Below are positions 8,802-17,895 of a stretch of DNA of 64,000 nucleotides, in pieces. The notes under the pieces were generated by a model that saw only the letters and a program-made list of their open reading frames with translations, did not search any database and had not been told where the DNA came from. The number at the start of each line of letters is the position of its first letter. The first letter of the stretch is position 1. The stretch lies in the NCBI GenBank assembly GCA_024639825.1, contig JAHEGH010000004.1:28791-92790 (forward strand). Direction: 5' to 3'. The stretch comes from Gammaproteobacteria bacterium (lineage in GTDB: Bacteria; Pseudomonadota; Gammaproteobacteria; Steroidobacterales; Woeseiaceae). The translations under genes were made by a program, and so were the position numbers.

Positions 8802-8997
8802 ATGCGCTCAGTCATTTCGATCAAAGGTCTGACCAATCAATCCGGTCGTCTACCTGATCAGCGGCTTTCGCTGGAGCTTCTACGAGAATGCGGATGTTGC
8901 GGTTGGCCTGAGCCTCACCATGACAGTCAGCTTCCTGGTCGCCTGCTTGCTGGTAGTGCGCTACATCGTTAAGACGGGCTACCGATTGAGGACCTGA
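8802..8997 (+). pseudogene. Remnant of an ABC-2 transporter operon (ATPase start fused to permease end)
   Basis: From ATG 8802 the frame gives MRSVISIKGLT, the typical opening of an ABC-2-type ATP-binding protein. From 8839, in a different frame, the sequence gives NPVVYLISGFRWSFY and runs to KTGYRLRT and the TGA at 8995-8997, the typical C-terminus of the partner permease. The body of both genes is missing between them, and the reading frame changes at about 8833-8839. This is best explained by one internal deletion in a two-gene operon. The remnant stop abuts the end of the convergent M64 gene. Confidence 0.8.
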
Positions 8998-10404
8998 TTA
9001 CTCCTGCACGGTGTACTCGTCAATCACCTTTTCGATGGCTTCAGCACACACGGCGCAAAACGCCTCGGTCCGTGTGAACATCAGGCAGTTTTGAGCAGAG
9101 CGGTAGTAGCCCTTGGCCTGGTAATTGCCACCTTCGAAAGCACCCACCACACCTTTGCGGCCTGATTCGGCAAATAGGGTTTCCGCGAATTCCTGGTTGT
9201 CCCGAAACAGCTTGTTCATTTCTTCTTCCGGGACGTTGTCTGCCCGCATCTGCCGTCGGACTTTCTGAACGGCGATCGAGTGAGTCTCATATTTTTCCTT
9301 CGGCCACGATGTAGGCAAAGGCGTGTTTGGCGCGACCAGGTGCTTCCACTTCAGGTTCTCCGGGTCGAGGAGTGCCGTGACGTTGGGTTCGTACGGCTCG
9401 GTGATCTCGGTCGGGGCCTCGTACATGACTGAACTTGTGTAGTACTCATCGGCAAGTCCCGCAAAATGGTGGCCGAATTCATGAACGAACAGGTACGGTG
9501 CCCATTCGCTGTTTGCAGCAGCGGTACTGAAAAGACCGTAGATGCCGCCGCCGCCGTACACTTCGGTATTGGTGAGGATCTCAATGAAGTCATACGGTGT
9601 CGACGAGGCGATACGCCGCATCGCTTTGTTGTCGAACGTCAGGACATAGCGCTCCGAACGAAATGCGTCGTAGGTGGCGCCGACTGGCGAGTCTCTGAAT
9701 ATTCCTGTTGACGGACGAGATACGCCCGACTCGGCCGCCGGCGGCGCCACGGCCCAGACGTTGAAATCATCCATGCGTTCCTTAAATGGCGATGTCGAGA
9801 ACAGGACGTCTGTCAGCTCCTGGGCCTTGGCGATGAACGCGTCCTGCTCATCAGCTGTGTAACCATCACCGATCAGTAACAGGTCGACTTTGTTCGCCGG
9901 ATCGCCGCTCTTGTGGATAGCAACAACGTGCTCAGCGAACATGGCCGATTCGCGGTGTACGAGCACGTCCGTCGGGTCCAGTTCGATACGCCAGACCTCG
10001 GCGAACTCGTTGCCGGGCCCGCGTTTCTTGATAACGAGTTCGAAAGTAGATTCCTGAGCAGGGAATCGAACCGACTCGTGGAACGCGCGATTGATGCGAC
10101 GCGACTCACCGGTTGTTTCCCATTCCCCGTAGATGCTGCTGAAGCTGCGCGACCAAGCCACGTTTCCGTTGTCCGGATTGATAATTTCAAACAGGTACTT
10201 GCCACGTGACGTCTTGTCGATAGGCTGTGACATGTTGCCCGTCCATGGCAGCGGTTCGACGACGACCTGGTCGAGAGAAAACATCTCGGCAGTGTTGTTA
10301 CCACTATGAAAATAGTCGACGCGCATCGTGTCCGGCGCGTCTGCATTCGCGGTTGTTCCCAACGTTAGAGCGGCCAGCAGTACAACCAGTGAAATCCGTT
10401 CCAT
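8998..10404 (-). CDS. Exported M64-family zinc peptidase
   Basis: This 468-residue protein has a signal peptide (about residues 1-22, ending ANA) and is probably periplasmic or secreted. The zinc site HEFGHHFAGLADEY at residues 308-321 is the M64 pattern (HExxH followed by Asp), the family of the Clostridium ramosum IgA peptidase. An N-terminal domain of about 150 residues precedes the peptidase, and VDLLLIGDGYTADEQ marks the start of the catalytic part. Cysteines near the C-terminus (CLMFTRTEAFCAVCAEA) also fit the family. GAGGAGAG precedes the ATG. The natural substrate is unknown. Confidence 0.88.
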   Translation of the reverse strand: MERISLVVLLAALTLGTTANADAPDTMRVDYFHSGNNTAEMFSLDQVVVEPLPWTGNMSQPIDKTSRGKYLFEIINPDNGNVAWSRSFSSIYGEWETTGESRRINRAFHESVRFPAQESTFELVIKKRGPGNEFAEVWRIELDPTDVLVHRESAMFAEHVVAIHKSGDPANKVDLLLIGDGYTADEQDAFIAKAQELTDVLFSTSPFKERMDDFNVWAVAPPAAESGVSRPSTGIFRDSPVGATYDAFRSERYVLTFDNKAMRRIASSTPYDFIEILTNTEVYGGGGIYGLFSTAAANSEWAPYLFVHEFGHHFAGLADEYYTSSVMYEAPTEITEPYEPNVTALLDPENLKWKHLVAPNTPLPTSWPKEKYETHSIAVQKVRRQMRADNVPEEEMNKLFRDNQEFAETLFAESGRKGVVGAFEGGNYQAKGYYRSAQNCLMFTRTEAFCAVCAEAIEKVIDEYTVQE

Positions 10405-10440
10405 CTGCTCTCTCCTCGAGCGATCCTGTATGGTGTGTAG

Positions 10441-11739
10441 ATGTTAGCGCGTTTCATGCTCATGTTGACGCTCGTTTGCGCGGGCGAAGTTGTATTTCTG
10501 CTCCCATTCCATACAACGCGGTTCTTTCGTCCGACGATGCTCGAAGCATTCGGGCTGACGAACACACAACTCGGTGACTTCTTCGCAGCTTATGGCGTCA
10601 TCGCGATGATCGCGTACTTCCCTGGCGGCGCCCTGGCCGACCGGTTTTCCGCGAGGTCATTGCTAACCGCATCGCTGGTCGCAACCAGTGCCGGCGGTCT
10701 GTACATGGCCACCTATCCAGGTTCCCTCGGACTCGCGCTCCTGTTTGCCTACTGGGGCGCTACCACTATCCTGTTGTTTTGGGCGGCGATGATTCGCGCC
10801 ACTCGTGAGTGGGGCCGGCCCGACGAACAGGGCAGGGCGTTCGGCTTACTCGAAGGCGGCCGTGGCCTTGTCGCGGCATTGCTGGCGTCAAGTGGTGTCG
10901 TGTTACTCGCGATGTTCATGCCGGATAATCTCGATCAGCTCAACAACGAAGAGCGGCGGGCCGCGTTCCGTTCGGTCATATTCTTCTATACATTTGTCAC
11001 GCTGGCCGCCGCAGCTATGACCTGGATTGTTATTCCGCCGGTCAAGCATATTGGTGACTCAACTCGTGCGCTGTTTCATAACTCCGTTGCGGTTCTGGGA
11101 CGACCGCTGGTCTGGGCACAGGCCGGCGTCATTATCTGCGCCTATTGCGGTTACAAGGGATTTGATAACTATTCGTTGTATGCCGTGCAGGTGCTGGGCA
11201 TGAACGAAGTGGATGCTGCGAAGATCACGGCGTATGCGACCTACGTCAGGCCTGTTGCAGCCATTGCAGCAGGGTTCGTCGCCGACCGCTGGGCTGCTGG
11301 CAAAACGGTGGGGATCTGCTTCGGCCTGTTGGCGATTTCCTACGGCGTACTGGCCACGACGGCGCCAACAGGTCCCGGGCTGACAATTATCTATGGCAAC
11401 CTCCTCGTCAGCGTGTTTGCCGTCTTCATGCTGCGTGGCGTGTATTTCGCCCTGCTGGAAGAGAACCAGGTGCCCCCGTATCTGACGGGCGCGGTTGCCG
11501 GAACCGTGTCCTTTATCGGCTACACGCCGGAAATATTTTTCGGACCGATCACGGGCCGTATACTTGACGCAAGTCCCGGGCCGGTCGGGCATCAGAATTA
11601 CTTCCTGTTCCTGACGGTTGTTGCGACAATCGGCATAGCTGTAGTTGTCTGCCTGCTATGGCTGCAGCGCAATCAATCGGCATCTCATTGGCCGGGCGTT
11701 GCTGCGGAAATGGGTGAAAAGTCGCCCGCTCACGACTAG
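10441..11739 (+). CDS. MFS transporter
   Basis: This 432-residue protein has about twelve hydrophobic segments and the major-facilitator layout. The loop after the second helix reads PGGALADRFSARSL, a variant of the GXXXDRXGRR motif, and a second-half equivalent is AGFVADRWAAGKTV. The substrate cannot be read from the sequence. The gene is divergent from the M64 peptidase, with only 36 bp between them. The start at 10441 lacks a clear ribosome-binding site, and in-frame ATGs follow at 10456 and 10462, so the N-terminus is uncertain. Confidence 0.85.
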   Translation: MLARFMLMLTLVCAGEVVFLLPFHTTRFFRPTMLEAFGLTNTQLGDFFAAYGVIAMIAYFPGGALADRFSARSLLTASLVATSAGGLYMATYPGSLGLALLFAYWGATTILLFWAAMIRATREWGRPDEQGRAFGLLEGGRGLVAALLASSGVVLLAMFMPDNLDQLNNEERRAAFRSVIFFYTFVTLAAAAMTWIVIPPVKHIGDSTRALFHNSVAVLGRPLVWAQAGVIICAYCGYKGFDNYSLYAVQVLGMNEVDAAKITAYATYVRPVAAIAAGFVADRWAAGKTVGICFGLLAISYGVLATTAPTGPGLTIIYGNLLVSVFAVFMLRGVYFALLEENQVPPYLTGAVAGTVSFIGYTPEIFFGPITGRILDASPGPVGHQNYFLFLTVVATIGIAVVVCLLWLQRNQSASHWPGVAAEMGEKSPAHD

Positions 11740-11749
11740 GTAACGAATC

Positions 11750-13135
11750 TTGTCTTCCCCCACGAAATTTGACGGTCTCGATCTGAAGCCAGAGTTACTC
11801 GGCAACCTGGCCGATCTGGGTTATACCGAGATGACTATGGTGCAGGCTGAGGCCCTGCCCTTGTTGCTCGCCGGCGTGGACGTACTGGCCCGCGCGAAAA
11901 CGGGTAGCGGAAAAACCGCAGCCTTTGGTCTGGGCGTTCTGAATAAGCTCGACGTGTCGTCGTTCGCCGTTCAGGCACTGGTGCTCTGCCCCACTCGCGA
12001 GCTGGCCGATCAGGTCGCCAGAGAAATTCGCCGACTGGCCCGGGCAATACCGAACATCAAAGTCCTTAGTGTTTGCGGAGGTTCACCGCTGCGCGATCAA
12101 ACGGCGTCGCTGCAACGTAGCCCTCATATCATTGTCGGCACACCGGGACGCGTACACAAACACCTGCGCAGCGGCAATATTGATCTCGGTTCGCTCAATG
12201 CGCTCGTGCTGGATGAAGCAGATCGAATGCTGGATATGGGGTTCATGGATGAGCTTGATGCGATCCTTGCCTATGTTCCGGCGAAACGGCAAACGCTTCT
12301 ATTTAGTGCAACGTATCCAGAGGCGATAGCCGATATCAGCACAAGAGTGCAGCATGAGCCACGAACGGTTGATGTCACTGATGATGAACAACCCGCGCAG
12401 ATCACGCAGACATGGTGTTCCGTGACTCGTGAGAATCGAAACGCGGAGCTTGTGCGAACATTGCGAGCTTGGGGCGGAGAGCTCAACCTCGTATTTTGTA
12501 ACACCAAGGTGGATTGCGCCGAGGTTGCCAGGCATCTGCAATCAGAGAAAATTGTTGCGATCGCACTGCACGGCGATCTCGATCAGGCACAAAGAAACCA
12601 GGTCCTGGTGCGTTTTTCTAACCGGAGTGCAAGTGTGCTTGTTGCCACCGATGTTGCTGCCCGTGGACTGGACGTGAAAGATATCGATGCAGTCTTCAAT
12701 TACGAATTGCCGCCGCAAGCGGAGGTGTATGTGCATCGCATCGGGAGAACCGGGCGTGCCGGGAAAATGGGCGCTGCGGTAAGTCTCGTTGAAGAACGCG
12801 AGATGTGGCGACTGGAAGAAATCGAGAAGTCGCTCCCGGATGCGGTCATTCAAAAGCGTGGTATTCCCGATGCCAGGCGTGGTGGCGACACGCTCGTACC
12901 GTCAATGACCACAATCCAGATCAGCGGCGGGCGAAAAAATAAACTCCGCCCCGGGGATTTGGTGGGCGCTTTGACAGCGCAAGGTGGCGTCCCGGGAGAC
13001 GCAGTTGGCAAGATCGATCTGTTTGATAGTTACGGGTATGTTGCTGTGCAGAATGAGCATGTGCCCAAGGCACTTCGGCAGCTAAGTGAGCGGCCAATCA
13101 AGGGCAGGAAATACCGCGCGCGGGTAAGAAAATAG
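11750..13135 (+). CDS. dbpA: ATP-dependent RNA helicase DbpA
   Basis: This 461-residue DEAD-box helicase remodels 23S rRNA during large-subunit assembly. It shows AKTGSGKT (residues 49-56), PTRELADQ, DEAD (155-158) with the DRMLDMGF extension, SAT, and HRIGRTGRAG. The C-terminal 75 residues match the DbpA RNA-recognition-like domain (KLRPGDLVGALT and DLFDSYGYVAV) that binds 23S hairpin 92. Translation apparently begins at a TTG at 11750 behind an AGG about nine bases upstream. The gene lies between two MFS transporter genes with gaps of 10 and 4 bp. Confidence 0.95.
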   Translation: MSSPTKFDGLDLKPELLGNLADLGYTEMTMVQAEALPLLLAGVDVLARAKTGSGKTAAFGLGVLNKLDVSSFAVQALVLCPTRELADQVAREIRRLARAIPNIKVLSVCGGSPLRDQTASLQRSPHIIVGTPGRVHKHLRSGNIDLGSLNALVLDEADRMLDMGFMDELDAILAYVPAKRQTLLFSATYPEAIADISTRVQHEPRTVDVTDDEQPAQITQTWCSVTRENRNAELVRTLRAWGGELNLVFCNTKVDCAEVARHLQSEKIVAIALHGDLDQAQRNQVLVRFSNRSASVLVATDVAARGLDVKDIDAVFNYELPPQAEVYVHRIGRTGRAGKMGAAVSLVEEREMWRLEEIEKSLPDAVIQKRGIPDARRGGDTLVPSMTTIQISGGRKNKLRPGDLVGALTAQGGVPGDAVGKIDLFDSYGYVAVQNEHVPKALRQLSERPIKGRKYRARVRK

Positions 13136-13139
13136 CGGC

Positions 13140-14351
13140 ATGCTGAAATTCATTGGCAACAATTTCCGGTGGCTGGCCGGCGGTTTCACGCTGACGTATT
13201 TTTCAAGTTTTGGGCAGACCTACTTCATTTCCGCATCCATTGCCGAATGGCGGTCTGCTTTCGATCTGAGTCACGGCGAGATCGGCCGGCTCTATATGTT
13301 CGCGACTTTGGCCAGCGCGCTTTGTCTGCCATTTCTTGGCCGCCTCGTTGACCTGGTTCCGGCCCACAGGATGATTGCGTTTGTAATGCCGATACTCGCG
13401 GGCGCCACATTGATGGCTGGCTATGCACCTTCTGTCATAGTCCTTGTAATAGCGATTTTCCTGCTGCGCCTGTTCGGTCAGGGAATGATGACGCATATTG
13501 CGCTGACAGCAACGGGGCGTTGGTTTGTCGTTGAACGCGGTCGAGCTATTTCCCTGGTCGTACTCGGTCACCAGGGCGGCGAGGCAACAATACCGCTCGT
13601 CTTCGCGACGATCGCTATCGCTTATGGATATCAAACCGGGTGGCTGGTGGGCGCAGCTGCCTTGCTGTTGATCGGGTTGCCATTTGCCTTTTGGGCCTAC
13701 CAACAAGCTCGCGAACCGCACGCACGCGACTCGAAACTGGTCAAATCTCCGCGTCACGTCCGTAGCTGGACGCGACGGGAAGTAATGCGTGATCCCACTT
13801 TCTGGGTGCTGCTGACCGGCGTGCTTGCGCCGCCTTTTATTGGCACGACAATTTTCTATCACCAGAATTACATGACTGCACTGCATAACTGGCCGCCACA
13901 ATTGTTCGCGCTATCGTTGCTTGTGATGTCGTTGACAACCATCGGCTGTGCGTTGATTACTGGTGCGCTGGTCGACCGCTTCGGTACGCCGTCCATACTG
14001 CCGTACGCCCTCCTGCCACTGTCACTTTCCTGTTTTGCACTTGCCTTCAGTGGGCCACCTGTCACCTTATTTGTTGTGATGGTCCTTCTCGGAATCAGCT
14101 ACGGAATATCCGCGACCTTGTTTGGCTCTTTATGGCCCGAAATTTACGGGACAGCCTATCTTGGGTCGGTTCGTGCGGTCACCGTTTCGGCCGGAGTATT
14201 CGCGACTGCTGCCGGGCCGGGGTTGACAGGAACGCTGATTGATTGGGGTATCGAGCTGCCGACGCAGATGATCTACCTTGGCAGCTATTGCCTGTTGGCC
14301 GCTGCGGCGCTGTCGATGGCGTCAATGACGCTGCGCAGGCGCTTCCCTTAA
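13140..14351 (+). CDS. MFS transporter
   Basis: This 403-residue carrier has about twelve membrane helices. The motif PFLGRLVDLVPAHRM after helix two and GALVDRFGTPSI in the second half are major-facilitator features. The N-terminus (NFRWLAGGFTLTYFSSFGQTYF) resembles the oxalate/formate-antiporter-like branch, but the substrate is not determined. The start is 4 bp after the dbpA stop, so co-transcription with dbpA is likely. A 7-bp hairpin without a U tract lies about 40 bp after its stop. Confidence 0.85.
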   Translation: MLKFIGNNFRWLAGGFTLTYFSSFGQTYFISASIAEWRSAFDLSHGEIGRLYMFATLASALCLPFLGRLVDLVPAHRMIAFVMPILAGATLMAGYAPSVIVLVIAIFLLRLFGQGMMTHIALTATGRWFVVERGRAISLVVLGHQGGEATIPLVFATIAIAYGYQTGWLVGAAALLLIGLPFAFWAYQQAREPHARDSKLVKSPRHVRSWTRREVMRDPTFWVLLTGVLAPPFIGTTIFYHQNYMTALHNWPPQLFALSLLVMSLTTIGCALITGALVDRFGTPSILPYALLPLSLSCFALAFSGPPVTLFVVMVLLGISYGISATLFGSLWPEIYGTAYLGSVRAVTVSAGVFATAAGPGLTGTLIDWGIELPTQMIYLGSYCLLAAAALSMASMTLRRRFP

Positions 14352-14389
14352 CGGTTTTCCACAAGTCCGATGTGATTCTGAGCATCTTC

Positions 14390-14407
14390 TGCTGACGATT
14401 GTCAGCA
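14390..14407. other. Perfect small hairpin downstream of the MFS gene
   Basis: TGCTGAC (14390-14396) and GTCAGCA (14401-14407) form a 7-bp stem with a GATT loop, 38 bp past the transporter stop. No T tract follows, so it may be a weak or Rho-dependent stop, or an operator for the phospholipase D-family gene at 14469. Confidence 0.35.
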
Positions 14408-14468
14408 CACGGTCGCCCAGGTGCTAAGATATTCATTCACCCACCAGGACCTCAGCTTCAATATAAGA

Positions 14469-15998
14469 ATGAACGACTCACAGTCTCGTACCCCGCGGTG
14501 GTTGTATTGTCTGATTTTTCCGCTTCTGCTTGCGGCGGGTTGCGCTTCGCTCGAGGGTATCGAGCAGGTGCCGGAGTACACTGCTCCGCCAGCACACTCC
14601 GAAATCTGGGATGCTATCGACGCCACGGCAGCCGAGGACTGGCATGTGCTGCTCAACGATGGCCCCACGGCGCTTGACTGGCGGCTGCGGGCGATCGATA
14701 GCGCATCTGACAGCATCGATTTCCAGACGTTTCTCTGGTTCTTCGACACGGCAGGCGCGATGGTGCTGGACCATATCGTTCGGGCAGCCGATCGAGGCGT
14801 AACGGTACGGATTCTCGTCGACGATACGTTTCTGGTCCACGAAGGCGAACTGCTTCTGGCACTCGCTGAGCACCCGAACATCGAGTATCGCGTCTTCAAC
14901 CCCTTTAAGCGGCGCTCCGGCGGGTTTGGAACGCGACAGTTGTTAAACCTGGCGGAATTCCGTCGGCTCGACCATCGCATGCACAACAAAGCGATGGTGG
15001 TCGACAACCAGGTCGCGATCGTTGGTGGTCGAAATATCGCGGATGAGTACTTTGGTCTGGACGATACGGCTAATTTCCGTGATCTTGAGCTGCTGCTTGG
15101 CGGCAAGGTCGTTCAGGAAGTCAGCGTTGCCTTCGACAACTACTGGAACGATCGCTGGTCGTTCCCCATTGAAATGCTCTCCCATAAGAAGGCATCCGCG
15201 GAGCAGCTCGCTGATGCGCGACGCACGAGCGATTTGTCGCAGCATCTGCACACTGAAGAGTCGTCTGAAGACCTCATTGCAAAGTGGCTCGACGCAGTTG
15301 AGGGTGCAGACACAGGCGAGGCAATCCTCTATGTGGACGAACCTCCCAAAGACAATCCAAAGAACCGGGAAGAAGCGCCCATTCAGGTAGCGAATGAGCT
15401 TGTCAGTATCTTCGACGGCGCAAAGTCGGAGATTGTAATCGTCTCGGCCTACCTGATACCGACTCCCCGTCTTGAGGGGGCAGTCGAGCGTGCTCTCGAT
15501 CGAGGGGTCCGCGTGCGGATACTCACGAATTCAATAGGTTCGAACAACCATCTCTCCGCGCACAGCGCGTACCGGAATCACATCGACACGCTGCTCGAGA
15601 GCGGGGCGGAACTCCACGAGGTTCGCACGGATGCTCGTGATCGGGACAGGTATATGTTGACGCCGATCGGTCGCAAGATGCTGGCCCTGCATGCCAAAGC
15701 GCTAATTATCGACCATGACAAGGTGTTCGTCGGCAGCGCCAATCTCGATCCAAGATCATTGCGCATCAACACAGAAATGGGGTTTCTTGTCGTCAGTGAT
15801 CAGTTCAACCAGAAACTGCGCAAGGCACTGGAAGATGACTTCTCAGCCGCGAACGCGTGGCGCCTGACATTGCAGGAAGACGGTAGCGTCTTCTGGGTAG
15901 CCGACGACCACACGCTTGAGTCCCAGCCCGCGACATCTTTTATGCAGCGCATCGAAGACTGGTTTTTCTCGCACATGCCGATTGAAGGCGAGCTTTAG
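14469..15998 (+). CDS. Phospholipase D-family lipoprotein, ClsC-like
   Basis: This 509-residue protein has a lipoprotein signal ending LLLAAGC and two HKD catalytic motifs: HNKAMVVD (residues 172-179) and HAKALIID (residues 408-415). Both are followed by the typical GGRNIADEYF and GSANLDPRS blocks. Length and layout match ClsC-type cardiolipin synthases, which join phosphatidylglycerol with phosphatidylethanolamine. The ATG at 14469 is chosen because it gives a proper lipoprotein signal; an in-frame extension to 14421 would bury it. E. coli ClsC works with the partner ClsB/YmdB, which is not present here, so substrate choice is inferred. Confidence 0.85.
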   Translation: MNDSQSRTPRWLYCLIFPLLLAAGCASLEGIEQVPEYTAPPAHSEIWDAIDATAAEDWHVLLNDGPTALDWRLRAIDSASDSIDFQTFLWFFDTAGAMVLDHIVRAADRGVTVRILVDDTFLVHEGELLLALAEHPNIEYRVFNPFKRRSGGFGTRQLLNLAEFRRLDHRMHNKAMVVDNQVAIVGGRNIADEYFGLDDTANFRDLELLLGGKVVQEVSVAFDNYWNDRWSFPIEMLSHKKASAEQLADARRTSDLSQHLHTEESSEDLIAKWLDAVEGADTGEAILYVDEPPKDNPKNREEAPIQVANELVSIFDGAKSEIVIVSAYLIPTPRLEGAVERALDRGVRVRILTNSIGSNNHLSAHSAYRNHIDTLLESGAELHEVRTDARDRDRYMLTPIGRKMLALHAKALIIDHDKVFVGSANLDPRSLRINTEMGFLVVSDQFNQKLRKALEDDFSAANAWRLTLQEDGSVFWVADDHTLESQPATSFMQRIEDWFFSHMPIEGEL

Positions 15999-16009
15999 CG
16001 CAGTAATCC

Positions 16010-17872
16010 CTAGTTCGTCAGGTCGATGCCAACTACAACCGGGTCGTGGTCTGATGCCCTGTAAGGCGTAGCGCCGTCAAACAGGTTCGGGTCGCGACCG
16101 TTCTCAAGGTTGTAGTCGAGCAGTCGTGGCTCGTCGGCGTTGATGTGCCATTCCAGTGTCTCGACAACCTGCGGCGCAAGGCTCGTAGACACGAGGGCAT
16201 GATCCAACGCGCCGGACTGGGCGTCGAATGTAAACGAGTAGGGGTCCGTTCGGGACTCCAGCAGGTTGGTAAACCCGGCGCTGGCAAACGTGGTCAGAGG
16301 GTCTTCCTCAACATAGGCATTCAAGTCGCCAATAATCAGAACGTCACTATCTCCACTTCCGGTCGGGTCGGTAGCCAGCCAGTCGGCCAGGGCGGCGGCT
16401 GCATTGGTCCGTGTGATATTGCAGTTGCCCTGACCGTCCCCAAGATTCGGGTCGCCATCGGCATCGCACGATGAACCCTTCGACTTGAGATGGTTCACGG
16501 CTACCGTCAGTACTGCCCCGGATGCATCAAGCGCGAAAGACTGGGCAAGCGCAGGACGGTTACGTGCGTCATTGAAGCGTGAGTCGACACTGCGGTCGAG
16601 CAGGGCGAAATCACCCACCGTCGATACGCGCGAGCTGCGGTAAATGAAACCGGTTTTTATGACGTCGTTATGGATCGTGCCCGTATCAACCCAGGTGTAC
16701 TCTGAGGTGCCGGTGCGTGCGTTCATGGCATCGACCAGTGTTCTCAGCGAATCGCTTGCGTTATTTTCAAGCTCCATCACGCCGATGATGTCCGCATCCA
16801 GCATGGTTAGCGCGGTGACGGTCTTTTCAAGTTGTCGCGCAAACTCGGCGTTACTGTCTGCACCCCTGCACGACTGGTTACTTAGCGGCCCGCAACTGGA
16901 TTGTCCGCCATCGATTGTCGTAAAGAAGTTGAGCACGTTAAAACTTGCCACTCGAACCGCGCCGCCGATCGCCGGCGCGCCCGGTCGTGGATTAACTGCC
17001 GTGAATCGCGGGTCGACGGTCGGCATCAGGCGCCAGGTTTCGTCGCCGCTGCCGCCGCTGCCGCGAGAGTAGCGTAGTACGCCAATGACTCCATCCAGCG
17101 TGTCGCCGGAGCGGATTGAGTAATTCGGGGCGGCGCCTGCGTCCAGGTAGTGAATCGCAGCGGGGTTCTGCATACGCAGGCCGTCGTCCAGAATGATAGA
17201 GCGGCGCGCGTTCATCACTTCATGTGCCGTATATCCAGCGACATCGGGCGTACTGCTATTCGTGAACTGCATGAGCCGGCCGCCCTGCGACAGTATGACT
17301 GTGCCAAAGCGTCCAAGATTGTGGTGCCCGCTCACGGTCAGCGTCCCGATAAGCTCAACGAGCATGCCCTCATAGCGTTCGAGATCGGCGATGGGGTCGC
17401 CGTCACTATTGGTCGTGGTTGCATTGAAGGGCAGGCTGAGGGGGCGCGGAACAACCGCCCCGGCTCCGACGACCCGAACAGAGGTCGCATTGATCTGCGT
17501 CTCGCCAAAGTGCTCCGCGACCGTACCTGTTACTTCAACGACGTCGCCGGCATCAATATCGGTGGCCGGGTTAGTGCCGTCGAATACAAAGACACCGTCG
17601 GAAGTCTGGAGGTCTGTGTCGGGTGGACCATCCTGAATATAGAAGCCGCCGAGGTTCCTGCGCTCGTCCGTGTCGTTTTCCTGGAAGTCACCAGTGACGA
17701 TTCCGGTTACGGTAACCGTCTGGCCTTCCATAGGGCTGGTGACACCGGCACCCTGAATCTCACTGATCATCGTCGAGGCAGGTGGCGGATTGGGTGATGC
17801 GGCTGAAGTGCTGCCATCGCCGCCGCAGGCGGCGGCGAGGCACAGCCCTGCTATAAGGGTCAGAATTCGCAT
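16010..17872 (-). CDS. ExeM/NucH-type extracellular endonuclease lipoprotein
   Basis: This 620-residue protein has a lipobox near residue 16 (LAAAC). An OB-fold-like domain of the ExeM/YhcR type spans about residues 35-170 (SPMEGQTVTVTGIVTGDF). A C-terminal endonuclease/exonuclease/phosphatase domain spans about residues 300-615. Motifs in the latter are VRVASFNVLNFF, VMELENN (metal Glu), VNHLKSKGS, IGDLNAY and ASDHDPVVV, so the catalytic set is intact. Relatives degrade extracellular DNA and biofilm matrix. Surface anchoring fits nutrient scavenging, and the window's nucleoside-salvage genes could use its products. Confidence 0.88.
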   Translation of the reverse strand: MRILTLIAGLCLAAACGGDGSTSAASPNPPPASTMISEIQGAGVTSPMEGQTVTVTGIVTGDFQENDTDERRNLGGFYIQDGPPDTDLQTSDGVFVFDGTNPATDIDAGDVVEVTGTVAEHFGETQINATSVRVVGAGAVVPRPLSLPFNATTTNSDGDPIADLERYEGMLVELIGTLTVSGHHNLGRFGTVILSQGGRLMQFTNSSTPDVAGYTAHEVMNARRSIILDDGLRMQNPAAIHYLDAGAAPNYSIRSGDTLDGVIGVLRYSRGSGGSGDETWRLMPTVDPRFTAVNPRPGAPAIGGAVRVASFNVLNFFTTIDGGQSSCGPLSNQSCRGADSNAEFARQLEKTVTALTMLDADIIGVMELENNASDSLRTLVDAMNARTGTSEYTWVDTGTIHNDVIKTGFIYRSSRVSTVGDFALLDRSVDSRFNDARNRPALAQSFALDASGAVLTVAVNHLKSKGSSCDADGDPNLGDGQGNCNITRTNAAAALADWLATDPTGSGDSDVLIIGDLNAYVEEDPLTTFASAGFTNLLESRTDPYSFTFDAQSGALDHALVSTSLAPQVVETLEWHINADEPRLLDYNLENGRDPNLFDGATPYRASDHDPVVVGIDLTN

Positions 17873-17895
17873 GGCGTTATTCTAACCCATTGCGT

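Noticed and set aside
8733..8972. Open frame crossing the end of the Lgt-like gene and the ABC remnant
   Set aside because: Its translation has low-complexity, unlike-protein character, while two other frames give clear ABC ATPase and permease ends.
17150..17797. Long open frame opposite the nuclease gene
   Set aside because: It is antisense to a gene with clear domains, has no ribosome-binding site or recognisable motif, and is expected by chance at this base composition.
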